Source of the DNA: Eutreptiella sp. 'Long Island Sound 2002'
Taxonomy: Eukaryota; Euglenozoa; Euglenophyceae; Eutreptiales; Eutreptiaceae
Assembly (NCBI GenBank): GCA_964036045.1
Contig: OZ038379.1
Span: 186,458,495-186,522,494, forward strand
Reading direction: 5' to 3'
DNA: 64,000 nucleotides
This document shows positions 27,406 to 40,090 of this stretch, one piece after another; position 1 is the first letter of the stretch; each line of letters begins with the position of its first letter. A program made the translations under genes and the position numbers. The notes under the pieces are model-generated. The model searched no databases, was not told where the DNA came from, and saw only the letters and a list, made by a program, of their open reading frames with translations.

Positions 27406-30400
27406 AGACCTTGAAGGGGTAAACACCGTAATAACTGGCGCTGTGCGCGCGCTGTGCGAAAACGCCCCCGAGGGGGTTTTCATTTGTGTTTTGGGCGCGG
27501 GAAGGGGGGGGGCAAGGGATTGTTACACAACCTGTTGTTGCAAGTTTGTCACCTTGGGCAGCTAAAGATCTTGCCCCCCCCCCCCCGTTGCATAAGCCAC
27601 GCCTTTGTCCAAGCCACAGTAGGCGCAATAATTGTGTACGCAATTTTAATTTTGTACGAAATGTAGTGCGGCCACATAAGACATGGGTTTGTGGTCACAT
27701 TTGCCAATTACAGCCATGGAGCCATGGAGCCATGGACACATGCAATGTGCCAAATGCAAGGCAAGCTCATTCCCAAGAATTTGAAGCTGTCCAGGCCCAA
27801 ACCAGCCCCTAAGCCTCAGCCTCACCCTAACCATCTTCAAGTGGTGAGCATGTGCAATTGTTCCGCATGGTGTATGGTTGCAAGAAGGGTTTCCAAGCTA
27901 AACATTTGTAGGCTTCACATTCTTCATTGCTTGTGCCAACATGGGTGTGAACCTCAAATTTTCATGTTCCCAAGGCTGTTTTGTGTTTGCATACACTTAG
28001 AAATGTGGGCAGAGGTCAAGGTCCACCCATACCATGCGCAAGCGCACGTTTGTGTCGGTAGCTGTATGTGTTTCGCGCAAGCTACGCCCTTGTCCAAGCT
28101 ACAGTGGGCGTAGGGACCGTAATAATTTCGTACATTGGCGCAGCTTATACAAGGGGGGGGGCTGGTTTGCAAAACTCATTTATGTGTTCCCATGATCACG
28201 TAAAACAACCATCCAAGATGCTATGCAAACTCCAATATTTCGCCAAAATGTTTAATTGCATAGTCTTTTTCTGAGCGAAAAAAAAAACAAGAAACACAAT
28301 TTTTTTTAACTAAGTGTACCGTGGGGGACAAAAAAAAAGGTCAATTAAATAAATAATCCCGAGAGTGTGGGGGTTGTACAGTTTGTGAACAATTGTACAT
28401 GTCTGAAGCAAGGATCTTCGTGGCTTCCCCAATGTTCCCCGACTCTTTCTGCCGACAACGATGTTTTTTTTTGCATTCTTTGTTCCCAACTTTGCCCTCT
28501 CAGTAAGCCAGTCAACGGCGGCAACAACAGGTCAAATGGTACGAATGTCCGTTGTAAAATTGTGAAGGTTCATCGGCATTGAGAACAGAGTATCAAATGC
28601 AAAATGGCAGCCGTAATAGCAAAAAATAAATATGTTTTATGGCTGGAATACACAGCCTTTGGCTCACAAATGAAAAATGAGCAAATTCAAAATAATGGCA
28701 AATTTTTTTTTCGAGGCTTTTGTTGTTTTTTTTGTAAAGATCCTACTTTTTTGATACCGTGATGACCTAAAATGACCATCCAAGGAGGCTTTTCATTTGG
28801 GGGAGGATTGGTACACATCCTGCTTATGCAACATTTTCACCAGTTTTCAGCAATGTTTTAGCCCGTATGTATGCAGTCTTTACCTGCTTTGCGAGGTGCA
28901 TTTGCCAACTTGGCAATAGAAATTTCTTTGGTACAGGCAAGGCAGTACGGTTTTCGCAACACTATGTTGCAATTATCCATGTTGCAATTATCGTGCTGTT
29001 GGGCAACATTGAAGTTTTAAATTTGGGGAACGTAAGCAAGCCTGATGGGTAATCATCCGTAGAAGAAACATGACCGACAACAAAATGTGTTGCAGTAAGG
29101 TAAGCCATCATTGTCTATTGTACATTCAAGTCGTACATTTAACATTTAGGTACCACTCTTCTCAAAAAAGGGTCCAGATGCAGGTCCGAGCATGAAGAAT
29201 TGTCATAAGATGTGTGAAAAGAATGGCTGTGGTAGTTGTGACATGTCTGAATGGAGTGAGGATTGAGTATTTCGCTAATGTGGTAGTTTCTTGGGTTGCC
29301 GTGGTGTCCTCGTTGATGATCCTTAGAGAGCACTGGTTCAGGCTCATGATATTGTGGTTTGCGCGTGGGTGCTGAAGAAGATGAAGTTTCCATGGGTGAT
29401 CGTTTCATATTACACAAATAGGGGTTGCCTGTAGTCGGGAGCGCGAAGGTCATTGGGTTGTGGACCAGCCAATCTCTAGGTGTTTGACTGCCTGCATGGT
29501 CTGGTATCCCCTGTCTTTCAATTGTGTACCCAATTGGCCGCTAAATAAGTTTTTGACATTCGGATAGTCGGCAATGTCGCTGTCGATGCTGCACTCACAT
29601 TGTGGTGTTGCGTGACTCCGCCACATGTGCTTGTCTGTAGAGAGGCTAAAGAGCATAACAGTTTTAGTATATATGTTCATGACACCATGCTGCTTGCGGG
29701 AGCTAACCATGGTTCTGCAAGCCCAACAGGGCGGTTGACTTGCGTGCGACTTAGAGAACCAGCTGCATGAGTGTGGCCCTGATTTCTTCGTGCTGTCATG
29801 TGCTTACAGACTGTACTCATCAGAGGACAGGTATTGAATGTGGTGAGGATGTATTTTCACACCTGAGAGTATAACTACGGTAAGATTTTGAAAAACATTT
29901 AAAGATTCGGAAAATTTTGAAAGACATTTAACGATTCGGAAAATAGCTTTTGTGAGATGCTTCATACGTTAGGGCCCAATGGCGTAATGGTCCGCGCAAA
30001 GAGTTTGCAGAACATCTCAAAATGCAGCCAAGGGCAAGGATGTAACAACTTGCAAATCGCGCTTAGGCATACAACCTCGTTATGCTGGCTGTCTTGATGT
30101 TTGAGGCAAGGAAAGCATTTTGAAAAAACAATGCAAAACTCTGTCAACTGAAGAGAAGTGCTACATTGTTTTTCAAACCCTACTACTTCCGAACGTCAAA
30201 TGTTGTGCCGGTGCGAACTTGAAAACAAACAATAAATTATCGAATTCTGACAAGAAATCTACGAAGGGATCCTTCAGAACTATATGAATGACAGCAGCGG
30301 AGAAAAGTCGTGAGAAGCTGAATACTTGGAAAGTATGTACAAAACACAACAATGGACAAAGAAAGTACCGCTTTTCGTGAAAACGGTACCATTTTTTTTT

Positions 30401-33400
30401 AAAAAAACATTCTCTCTTCTAAGATAGGCGATAAGGATGGAAATCCCTCAAAAACATAGTATCCAACATTGTGACTTTGGTATTGCATTGCCTAGAGCAG
30501 AGTGCTAAGAACCTAGAGTTAGTCAACTAGGCTATCCGTCAGCCAACCATTCAGCCTGTTAGGCCGATGGGCAGTCAATAAGGCAAACAACCATGCAGGC
30601 AAAATCAGTTGGTTTGGTTTTTATGGTGTCTCCCTCATGTTTTGTTTCAATGGACAAAAAATACCAGTTTGCACAGAGTGACCATGGTTGAGCAAAAAAA
30701 CAAGTAATGCAAAAGCAGATGGGCGTCACTTTCATTTTCGGACCGCATCCGCGGGCGCCCGGCTTTTGCCTTACTAAGCACAAACTTTTGACCTCCCCGC
30801 CTCTCTTCCAAAAATAGTACCCAAGTACGGGGTAGGGCTTAGAACGTGGTATTTTTGAAAATAACCCATTTTATCGATTATTTTTTCTAAAAACAAAGCA
30901 GATGGGCGTCAGTTTCATTTTCGGACCGCGTCCGCGGGCGCCCGGCATTTTGTCTTACTAAGCACAAACTTTTGACCTCGCCGCCTCTCTTCCAAAAATG
31001 GTACCCAAGTACGGGGTAGGGCTTAGAATGTGGTATTTTTGAAAATAACCCATTTTACCGATTATTTTTTCTAAAAACAATTGGTTTTGCCCATTAACTG
31101 CCGACAAACGTGCCTTTTATCATCGATAATTGGTTGCAACTACAAAACCGTCTTTCTAGTGCAAAAATCCGACCCAATGCAGTGAGTGCTGAAAGCAATA
31201 TCCAAAAGTTTGCAACCGAGTTGATTAATTTGTTTAAATTAGTTTTCAAAATAACCCATTGTGGCGGTTGCATAAAAAACCTCTCATTATTGCCGATAAG
31301 TGCTTTTTCCCGCTTCATCAGTAAAACCGGTTCCGAATCCTAGTACGGGGAGGGGAGGGGATAGCGAGCCCAAATTGAAAAAGACATTCATCGGGAGACC
31401 ATTTTGTTTCGCAAAACAATGCTTTTAGAAAAAATTAGACATGCAATATCATACCTTGGGGTATGCTACGCGAATGACCCCCAAAAAGGGTGTGTGTGTG
31501 TGTGGCTTCCATGTCTACGCTTGATCTAACAACCACTTTGCCGCGTAGTTTTGCCCTGTTTGGCTTTGGGTCTGCGGTTTTTTTCATTGCGTGTCCATGT
31601 CGCTGGCGCTGTCGTGCACGTGCCCAACCAGGAAGGAGAATCGTATGCTGCCTGGGTCACTGAGGACCACATAGAGCAAATGCTCGTCGATTTGGACATG
31701 GGAGCTCTGTTTGTGCTATGATGAGTAGGTATTGAAGACAATGCAACACATGGGGGCAAAAGGTTGTTTGTCAAAAAAGAAAAAGAAAGAAAGGGTTTTT
31801 CCTTTTGGTTTCCTTTCTTTTTTGCCGTACGGTGGGAAGAGAGGAGAACGCAACGCGTCGCGCTGCGAACCATTGTTCCTCACCGAGACAAACCTGCCTT
31901 AACACATGCTCATGCATACACCACTCACCAAATACAATGAATGAAATAAACCGCACCAAACAATCCGCCATGCCAGCTTAATAAAACCCATTCCACCATA
32001 CGGTTTGTAAACTTCATAAATACCAAAGGAAAAAAAATGCACAAAATGTAACCTACCAACTATGTTGAATAGAAGAGCTGAGCTGCATGGTTGTCATGAA
32101 CAACAATTTACCAATCCATCATTTGTTCGTTCGTTTTTTTGTTTGTTACAATTTTTTCTGACAATTGCAATCTTAACAAAAGATGAAAAGTGCCCATTTT
32201 TTGAGGCGTAGACGGTAAATTTTTGAGCAGTTTCGGTTGCTTTTTCCTGAAAAAAACCAAACACTAATGCTATCCTTCGTTCGCTCAGTCATTTGTTCCT
32301 TCGATTCTCGTAACATTTTAATAAGCAATGATTGTTAATGACAGCCATGTTTGGCCACCAAAAGGGGGGCTGTAATAAGTCAGGGCATTTAGGCATCTCA
32401 AAAGCTTTCTTGAGGATCTATACTAGACCTCTCCAAGCTTCAAGATCTTAGAACACTAGGATATTTGCTCACATTTGGCTTATATTCCAAGCCTATAGCT
32501 TACTGCTAGACTCTACTGCTCTTAGGTACACTACAGAGAGCAGAGATCTAGGATACATTAGTAGCCATACATGAATAATCACCTTCCATATGATTATAAT
32601 GTGATTTAATCATGTTTTAAGACATTTTAGAAGGTTCTAATGTATTAGAAGCTATTTTTAAGCCATTTCGAAGCGTCAGATGGCCCGGCGCGATTGTCGC
32701 CCTCTTTTGCCGCCGACAGCAATTTACGTAATGTTGACAAGGCTTGTGATAAGATAGACTACTCAGAAAATTGCTAAAATATCGGTTTTATTGCCTTTTT
32801 AATAAGAATTTATTGTTATATCAATTTTCTTGTTATTTAGGCATGTGAACCCGTATTAAAGAAGGTCCCTACCAAGACCGGCCCCCGCTGTGCCCCTTCC
32901 GCCTGTAACCCCTGCCGATTTGCTCCTGATCAACGATTGCATTGCTCAAAATCCAAGGTTCCAAATCCAAAAATATAGAAAATAGAATCCTCCTTCCACC
33001 TTGAATGGCAACCAGATCCCACAAATACAGCAATAACCCAATTCACAATCCAAATCAGGCTGCGGGCTTTCGTTCAGCACACCGGTATTCCCACGGTGGC
33101 GGGCATGTACAAGAATTGCACCAAGGAAGAAAGCTCTGAAATTGGCATATGAACACAAATAAAGCAAAGTTGGGGAAAGAGGTAAACATACACATTCACA
33201 GCCATAAACCCCTCATTCCCTGGACTCAAGACCTTCCCTTGACTCACCAACATATTGCCCTGAACCAGGTCAAATGGGATGGCTGAATGCCATGTGTCAC
33301 AAGTCACTACATAAACCCCAAAAATGTGTTCACTCCCAAGCCTCTAAATCCTAGCCCAATAGGGGAGGTGGCGTGTCATGGCCTAGAGTGGCACTCAGGA

Positions 33401-34279
33401 CCATGCCCTACCCTGACATAACCTTGGTTGGACTTGGAGTCGAATGGGCTTAGAGAAATGACCTATGAGTTTGAACTCATAACATGTCAAAAAACTGCCA
33501 ATTCACACCATATTGGCCATATATCAAAAATATGCTCAAAATTGAAGTTACTACTTAGCCGAAGGCTCAAAGCATGCATGGAATCGAAGTCTAATATTCA
33601 TGGAGGATAGAGACCAAAGGCCAATGCCCATGCACATCCCCATATTACCCTCGAAACCTCTTCGGATATGGGCGCCACGCACTGCCCAAGTCCGCCCATG
33701 ATCTTGAGACCAATTCTTGAAATCCTTCGTGTGCCAAGCCAAATGGAGTACGCGATCCGGCATATGGTGGTGTTCGACTCCAAAGCATATGCCAACATAT
33801 GAACAACATACCAGGGTTCGACTCTCCATAGGCTTCTTGCTGTTTGCTGACCAGGTAAGTACACAAAACGCAAAAATGAGCAAAAATTGAGGTCAAAAAC
33901 ATGAAAATATGACCAAATACAAAGTTGTCATGATAGTATATCTCTATGCTCACCCATGATCTCCGCTCATGGTTCAATGCACAAATGATTGGAACCATTC
34001 ACGAACAATTCCCCCACTTGGATCCCCAATCGGGCGCATGGAGATACCTTCGCCACTAATATCTACATGCCCCATGAAAATGGGAGTGCACCCATGGATC
34101 TCTTTGTCAAACATACCATGAGCAATACATACGCGGTAGACTTGGTCTAGCGCTTTGAATTCCACAATTGGGACATGGGCAAAGCCCTTGTCACGTATGG
34201 CTCCCCATCTCTTCGGCCACACGAAGATATATAACATGGGCGTGAGCATATCAAACATATACCATGCATACAACACATA
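27406..34279. other. long AT-rich region without recognised genes
   Basis: Pieces at 27600-27665 and 28078-28140 are diverged copies of each other (CACGCCTTTGTCCAAGCCACAGT-like). A 29-bp unit is doubled at about 29885-29945. A (GT)n run lies near 31491. Base composition from 28.2 to 33 kb is clearly more AT-rich than the flanks. Bases 31593-31721 could be a short terminal exon (AGAVVHVPNQEGESYAAWV and following, then TGA), preceded by a T-rich tract, but no partner exon was found. Confidence 0.4.
30712..31079 (+). repeat. tandem duplication, unit 183 bp
   Basis: Bases 30712-30894 and 30895-31079 are about 95% alike, starting AAAGCAGATGGGCGTCA and ending TTTTTTCTAAAAACAA. Each holds a GC-rich island (CCGCGGGCGCCCGGC) in AT-rich surroundings. 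Confidence 0.9.
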
Positions 34280-35370
34280 CCCTCAAAATATGGCTCCCAC
34301 CATGATATGCCATGTCCCTCCATTGACATAACTTCACGTTAAAAATACGTAGGAACCCAAGGAAAGTTGCTATGCAACCCCAACACTCATGCGGTACACT
34401 CGAAAGTCACAATAAAATGTTCGGTTGCACGGTCCAAGAAATATATACCACTTTATACCCTCTTGACCCTTATCCCTTGCTACACCGGGCATGTGTGCGC
34501 ACCAAAGGCGTTTGATGCTTCCTAAATTAAGTTGAGACCAAGGCGTTTGCAACCCAACCTTCCTTATTCTCTTTCCTCACACTCGCGCGTAGATATGGTC
34601 CTTCAAAGTGATCCCACGATTCGCTTTTGTTTCCCTTATATCTCCAAGTCAAATGGGTGGCAAGTATAAGGGAAACCTGATTCGGGCATAGGGAAAGGAG
34701 TATGACCACTCGAAGAAGTCCAAACCAAGTGCGGCGATGTCGAAGTCGAAAATCCGATTTCGACATCACGAAAAATTCTGATTAAAATTTCGAGTGCTTA
34801 TTTAGAGAATTGCGGAAGCAACGAACCCTTTGCTGATGAAATCTGACCCTTCAACGGAATATCCGCCCAAATATCTGGAAATAACAGTTAACCAATCGGT
34901 TAACGCAAAATCGCGAGCCAACTGACAGTCGCCGATACATTGACAATCAGAACGAAAGGCTGAAAAATTACGGAAACATTATGATACTAAAACCCTGTTG
35001 ATTCCTGATATTCCGATATATAAATCTCCGCTGGCGGTGCCTCGGTTCTGAATATGGCCGCTCATAGCCGCAATGACCAAACCTATCACACTATCACATC
35101 GGGTTAGGTCAGGTGGATGGGAGAGTATGATATCAGCCAATGGCGGCTTGCCGGCACATAGATACACACCCCAAGTGACCCCAAGATGGCCACGGGGGTC
35201 CGAACCGGCTTCACCCCCCTTCTCAGAGCGTTGTATCCGCTTGGAAACCAATGAAGAGAGGACGGGAGGACCCCAATGGGCTCCAACCCCCCCCTCCATG
35301 TCCCAAGGACACATGGAGGCCCCACACACGTCGTAGGCGTCCCCCATGCCCCAAGGGAGGGGTGAGGACA
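34280..35370 (-). repeat. probable LTR (or LTR part) downstream of gypsy-1
   Basis: About 1 kb aligns, at roughly 70% identity, with 41540-42569 in the same orientation. Shared anchors are GATGTCGAAGTCGAAAATCC, ACCCTGTTGATTCCTGATAT and AAATCTCCGCTGGCGGTGC. On the minus strand the block would begin TGTCCTCACCCC at 35370, TG being the usual LTR edge. The other end is unclear. Confidence 0.5.
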
Positions 35371-35607
35371 CTGATAATCAGCGCCCTACGCCATATCCGG
35401 TCTCCTCTTGATCTACAACATGGACCAAGGGGATCAAAGATAGAAAAACGTCGTCGGTCGACCTAAATAAGTATACCACAATGCAATATATATGTGGAGA
35501 TCGAGTGAAGGGGGTATATGGCCGATCAAGGCCGAAAAATCCCCGGATGAACGCCCTCACTTGTCTCCCCATTAACAGAAACAAACAAAATGCCAAGGGG
35601 GGATCCA

Positions 35608-38600
35608 TTACGGTGCCACAGCAGCAACCAAATGGACCAATACGTCCTTGACATCCAAAGAAATACCCTTTTTCTTTAGGTAGTCCATCCAGACCGTGGT
35701 ATACCTCGGCACGAAACTGCTCGGAGGCTCCCACGAGTCCCTGGATGCGGCGAATCCCTTCCAACGGACTTTGTAAAGCCTCCCCCCAGGCGTCCCCGGG
35801 TCCGGCTTGTCCGCCAGGATCTTCTCCGCGGTGAAATTGTCGTCCTCACCCTCATCGTCCGAGTCCACATCGCCGGCCGTGAACTCGAAGGTGACGGGAC
35901 GTCCGCTGGGGTCTGGTGCTCGAGGACAAAGCTGGGTGTGGTCGCGGTCCAGGATCTTGTTATCCCCCACACGAACTGCATACACATCCTGCCCGACCTT
36001 CCGCACGATTACCCCCGGCACATACCAGGACGCCTGCCGATGCCTGGACAGGACATCCTTGTGGTGCCGCTCCACCCACACGGTGTCTTGGAGAGCATAC
36101 TTCTGGACCTTCCCCTGCTTGAAGTACTTGGCCCTCTTGTCGTGCTCGTCCTGAAGTCCCTTGCACACCTTGGCCGCCGTGTCGTCCGCCTCAGCCATCA
36201 TGGCGTTCGCATCCCGGGCCACTTTGCCATGGTTCATCCACGGGAGAGTGCGTGACACTCGATCCCGTAGGAACAGGATGCGATGGGGCGACAGTCCAGT
36301 GGGTCCCGGAAGGTCGTGATACGCCTGGAGCACTCTCCACAGCGAGTTGTACCAGTTCCGGCCCGGTTCGTCAATGTGTAGCTGGCGGAACTTCTCGAAC
36401 ATCTGCCGCCCGGCCACCTCAGCCCGGCCATTCGACCGGCTGTGGTACGCCACGGTCTTGGCGTGCCGAGTCCCCATGTGCTTGCACATCGTCTTGAACC
36501 ACGTCCCCACGAATTGACTGCCCCGATCGCTGCAGATGACAGCTGGGACATCGAAAATCGTCAACCAATGCCTGATCATGGCATTAGCAACGGTCTTGGC
36601 CTGCAGCCCCACTCCATGCTTGTCCTTCTTGTCCTTCTTCTTGGACTTCTTGCCCGGGACTGCCACGATATACCCACTGTGCCTGTCCACCGCCAGGATG
36701 ACACAGTCGTAGGTCTCTCCTTCCACGGTCACCTCAGGCATGGCGAATACATCCATGGCCACGGACCGCATAGGGGCCTCCGGTATAGCCGTGTACACCG
36801 GGTTACCCGCTGTGGAGTGGTTGGGGCTCTTCGTGGCCCGACACACGGCACAGTCGCTGCAGTACCTATCCAGGAGTGCATAGTACCCCGGAGGGAACTT
36901 GAAACGCCACTCCAGGTCCTGCTGCATCTTGTCCCGGCCAGGGTGCATGAGCTGGGCGTTGTGCCAATGGTCAATGAGCTCCTCCACTCGGTTCTCGGGC
37001 ACCAGCAGCTTGTCTTTGAGGAACAACTTGTCGCCATCCTCGGTCAAGCCCTCGGGCCATTCGTCGTCCGACGGGGCGCTCACGGCGTTCCAGTACCTGC
37101 TCCAGTGCTCGGATGCCGCATAGTCATCCGACCAGTCCTCTGTGAGCACCGACCTGACTAGCTCTACAGGGGCCACCATCCATTGCTCGAGTGTTTCCTC
37201 TCGAATAGCCTGGACTCGGGCGCCCCGGAACTTGGCCAGGTCTGTACGGTTTGCCATCACCACAAAACACTTGACTCCCTCTTGCTCCATGACCTTCTCC
37301 ATCTCGATGATGCGCTTGGCCTCCTCGGTCTCCTCGGCGTCGCCATGGCTGGATATGTCCATCCACGCCTTGCCCGCGGGGTAGGCCCAGCGACTGAGGC
37401 AATCTGCCACAGTGTTGTCCTTCCCCGGGACGTACACGACGCTGAGGTCGAACTTGGCGAACGTCTCGTGCCATCGGGCCCTCCTTGCCGCTGGCCCTGA
37501 GGGGGTGTCGACATGCTCCTTGTGCCAGCTCTGTAGGGACTGGTGGTCCGTGCAAACCACCACCGGCTGCAATCCGATGTGGCCAGACCACTTCCTGAGC
37601 GCACATACAATGGCGTATGTCTCCTTCTCCCTCGCGGTCCATGTTCGGCGTTGGCCCTCGGCCAGGATCCTGCTCCAAAACGCCACGGGAACATGAGTCC
37701 CGTCGTCCCGGACTTGCTCCAGGACTGCCCCCACGGCATAGTCCGAGGCGTCTGTCCGTAGCACGAATCCCTTGTCGGGGTCCACCAGGAACAGCCCCAA
37801 CTGCCCCAGGAGTCGCTCCTTCAGGCTGTTGAACGCATCCTCAGCTTCAGGGGTCCAGGCAAGCTTCTTCTTGCTCCCCTTCCGACCATCAAACTTGCCC
37901 ACTTGCAGCATCTTGTGCAGCGGCCCCGACAGTTCTGCATACATCCGGACATAGCCCGAATAGTAGTTGCAGAACCCCATGAAGGACCGGAGTTCGCTGA
38001 TGGTCTGGGGCTTCTCCCAGTGGTGCAGGGACGCCAGCTTCCCAGGCATGGGACGGCGTTGCCCGTGACCAACCACGTGACCCGCGAACTCCACTTCCTT
38101 CACGAAGAGTGAGGCTTTGGTGGGCTTGCACACCATGTTGTGCTTGTCCAACTCGCTGAGCACTCGGCGCAGATCCTTCTCATGCGCGTCGATGAGCTCG
38201 TCCTCAGTCATGTTCTCCGTGCCGGACCCGATGATGATGTCATCCACGAAGGGATCGGCACAGTCCCGGACAGGACCGAGTAGGTCCTCCATCATGCGCT
38301 GGAAAGCGGCGTTGCCATTCTTGGCGCCCATAGGCACCACCTTCCACTGCATGGGCCCCAGCGGCGTCGACATCGCTGTGCAGGGCCTGGAGTCCGGGTG
38401 TAGCGGCATCTGGTGGTAACCGTGTTTCAGGTCCAACACCGTGAAAATCCGCTTTTTCTGTTGCTTTTGGAGGATGGAGTCGATCAGGGGAAGCGAGTAC
38501 GAGTCGTGCTCGGTCTGCTCGTTCAAACCTCTGTAATCAACCACCAACCTCCACTCGCCCTTTTCCTTCTTGGGCACGATGAAGGCTGGGCTGGCCCACT

Positions 38601-39585
38601 CACTGTCGGAGGGTTCGATCCATCCCCGCTCAATGAACTCGGCCAACAGCTTCTTCATGGCCTCGGCCCGATCGCCCTGAAGTTGGTACTCCCGATGACG
38701 ATAGATCTTCGGGTTCGGCTTCAGCTTGATCTTCGCTGTACCAAACCTCCCGCGATCTGGAGGGTTCTTGTTGGCGACGCCACTGAATAGCCGCGGATAG
38801 GCCTTGATCAGGCTCTCCTTCAGCTCGGCGACCTTCGGGTTCTCCTGGGCCTCCTCAGCCGCTTGCTTCGGTATCGATACAACCGACCGCACTGCGGTAT
38901 AGGCCTCTTCTGGGTCCGAGTCCGACTTCTCCTCGTCCGATATGCCGTCTTCATCGTCGTGGGGCGCGCTTCCCACCGATAATCTTCGAAAATTTGCGGC
39001 CTCGGGCTGGTGCTCGTCGCTATCGGTTCCCACTCTTGGAAAACCCCACGTTGGTGGGTCCGACCCAACCGGACCATCGTATTGGTCCGCGATGTGATCC
39101 ATGACCCTCGCCACGAACTCATCCTTCTCGTACTTGCCGGTGACCAACATCTTGTCATCCCACCAATGCGGAGATGTGACCATGGCCCGCCTCTTCTTGG
39201 CTGCCACACGGTCGTGCATCCCCATCCGCATGTAGTTGACGACGTCGTCGATCTCGGCGTGGGACAGGACGTCAATGCCATCAATAGGCTGATCCGTCCC
39301 CTCCTTGGGCTCAAACATGACCTTCATGGGCACCGCCTCCACCCTACGGATGAATGCTTCATCACCCGTGGGCTGGGCTTGTGCCCCATCCACCAGGAAA
39401 GCCTTGGTACCCCACGCTTGACCCGGGGAGGGCATTGATACGCCCTTGGCGTCGATGAACAACTCCTCCTCTGACCCGAATGACATCTCGTTCAGGGTGA
39501 TGGTGACGCGTTCCCGTGGGGGGCCGGCCACGGGACGCTGCGGTGACACGCACAGGTGAGCAGGCAGGCAAAGCACTACGCTCAC
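35608..39585 (-). CDS. gypsy-1: Ty3/gypsy chromovirus pol polyprotein lacking gag and protease
   Basis: This 1,325-residue ORF copies and integrates an LTR retrotransposon. RT starts near residue 290 (YRHREYQLQG) with FVDDI near 445. RNase H is near 605-690 (LRTDASDYAVGAVLEQ, TDHQSLQSWH). The integrase zinc finger (H..H..C..C) is near 873-915, and the integrase D,D,E residues are near 943 (VAMDVFAMP), 1018 (ICSDRGSQF) and 1053 (GRAEVAGRQ). A chromodomain (LYKVRWKGFAASRDSWEPP) lies near 1250-1300. Its first ~27 residues are encoded by leader sequence shared with gypsy-2. The frame then joins directly to a region that in gypsy-2 lies after the protease, so gag, zinc knuckle and protease are deleted while the frame stays open. 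It could depend on another element for Gag. The stop is TAA. Confidence 0.9.
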   Translation of the reverse strand: MSVVLCLPAHLCVSPQRPVAGPPRERVTITLNEMSFGSEEELFIDAKGVSMPSPGQAWGTKAFLVDGAQAQPTGDEAFIRRVEAVPMKVMFEPKEGTDQPIDGIDVLSHAEIDDVVNYMRMGMHDRVAAKKRRAMVTSPHWWDDKMLVTGKYEKDEFVARVMDHIADQYDGPVGSDPPTWGFPRVGTDSDEHQPEAANFRRLSVGSAPHDDEDGISDEEKSDSDPEEAYTAVRSVVSIPKQAAEEAQENPKVAELKESLIKAYPRLFSGVANKNPPDRGRFGTAKIKLKPNPKIYRHREYQLQGDRAEAMKKLLAEFIERGWIEPSDSEWASPAFIVPKKEKGEWRLVVDYRGLNEQTEHDSYSLPLIDSILQKQQKKRIFTVLDLKHGYHQMPLHPDSRPCTAMSTPLGPMQWKVVPMGAKNGNAAFQRMMEDLLGPVRDCADPFVDDIIIGSGTENMTEDELIDAHEKDLRRVLSELDKHNMVCKPTKASLFVKEVEFAGHVVGHGQRRPMPGKLASLHHWEKPQTISELRSFMGFCNYYSGYVRMYAELSGPLHKMLQVGKFDGRKGSKKKLAWTPEAEDAFNSLKERLLGQLGLFLVDPDKGFVLRTDASDYAVGAVLEQVRDDGTHVPVAFWSRILAEGQRRTWTAREKETYAIVCALRKWSGHIGLQPVVVCTDHQSLQSWHKEHVDTPSGPAARRARWHETFAKFDLSVVYVPGKDNTVADCLSRWAYPAGKAWMDISSHGDAEETEEAKRIIEMEKVMEQEGVKCFVVMANRTDLAKFRGARVQAIREETLEQWMVAPVELVRSVLTEDWSDDYAASEHWSRYWNAVSAPSDDEWPEGLTEDGDKLFLKDKLLVPENRVEELIDHWHNAQLMHPGRDKMQQDLEWRFKFPPGYYALLDRYCSDCAVCRATKSPNHSTAGNPVYTAIPEAPMRSVAMDVFAMPEVTVEGETYDCVILAVDRHSGYIVAVPGKKSKKKDKKDKHGVGLQAKTVANAMIRHWLTIFDVPAVICSDRGSQFVGTWFKTMCKHMGTRHAKTVAYHSRSNGRAEVAGRQMFEKFRQLHIDEPGRNWYNSLWRVLQAYHDLPGPTGLSPHRILFLRDRVSRTLPWMNHGKVARDANAMMAEADDTAAKVCKGLQDEHDKRAKYFKQGKVQKYALQDTVWVERHHKDVLSRHRQASWYVPGVIVRKVGQDVYAVRVGDNKILDRDHTQLCPRAPDPSGRPVTFEFTAGDVDSDDEGEDDNFTAEKILADKPDPGTPGGRLYKVRWKGFAASRDSWEPPSSFVPRYTTVWMDYLKKKGISLDVKDVLVHLVAAVAP

Positions 39586-40090
39586 AAGGGCATCAATACG
39601 CTCGTGTCATGTGACAAAGCGTTTCAGAATCCTTGCCACTCTGCAAAGAGGGAACGAAAGTATGTACAGCAACACATCAGGATATGTACACATGGGGTTA
39701 AGACTGGACTGGGGTAAGGGCATTACAGGACAATAGACACTCAGTCCCAACTCATATCCCAATCCCAGGTCCGACCCTCTCAGTGGCTGGTGGGGGCGGG
39801 GGCTCAAACACAACCCATGCCCTGCTCAGTCCGGACCCTGAAACCCTGCCAATGGGGGAGGTGTCCCGCACAGCCACAGGCGAGTACCTGGGAACCAATG
39901 GGCTCCAAGGCCAACCGACAGTGGCTCCCTATGCTCCCTTAACGGCAGGTTCCAACTCCTCTCTGAGCCAGAGATATGGCCCCGCCATTATCACCCAGGA
40001 GTTAGTAGCTGAAAATGGGCTGTTTCAGCCCAAACTGAAATTAACTCAAAAATCCCCAAAATTGACCCCTCGTCCGGACCCGCCAGAGGT
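39504..40090 (-). repeat. gypsy-family 5' leader, copy 1
   Basis: This 587-bp block is about 98-99% identical to 63414-64000, and the match may continue beyond the window edge. It includes the start MSVVLCLPAHLCVSP of the leader ORF. It marks gypsy-1 and gypsy-2 as members of one recently active family. The sequence up to about 41540 is non-coding and probably UTR or LTR. Confidence 0.9.

Noticed and set aside
31491-31503. (GT)n tract as a regulatory element
   Set aside because: It is an ordinary short microsatellite.
31593-31721. Terminal exon of a spliced gene
   Set aside because: It has only about 42 codons, with no partner exon and no recognised domain; kept only as a note.
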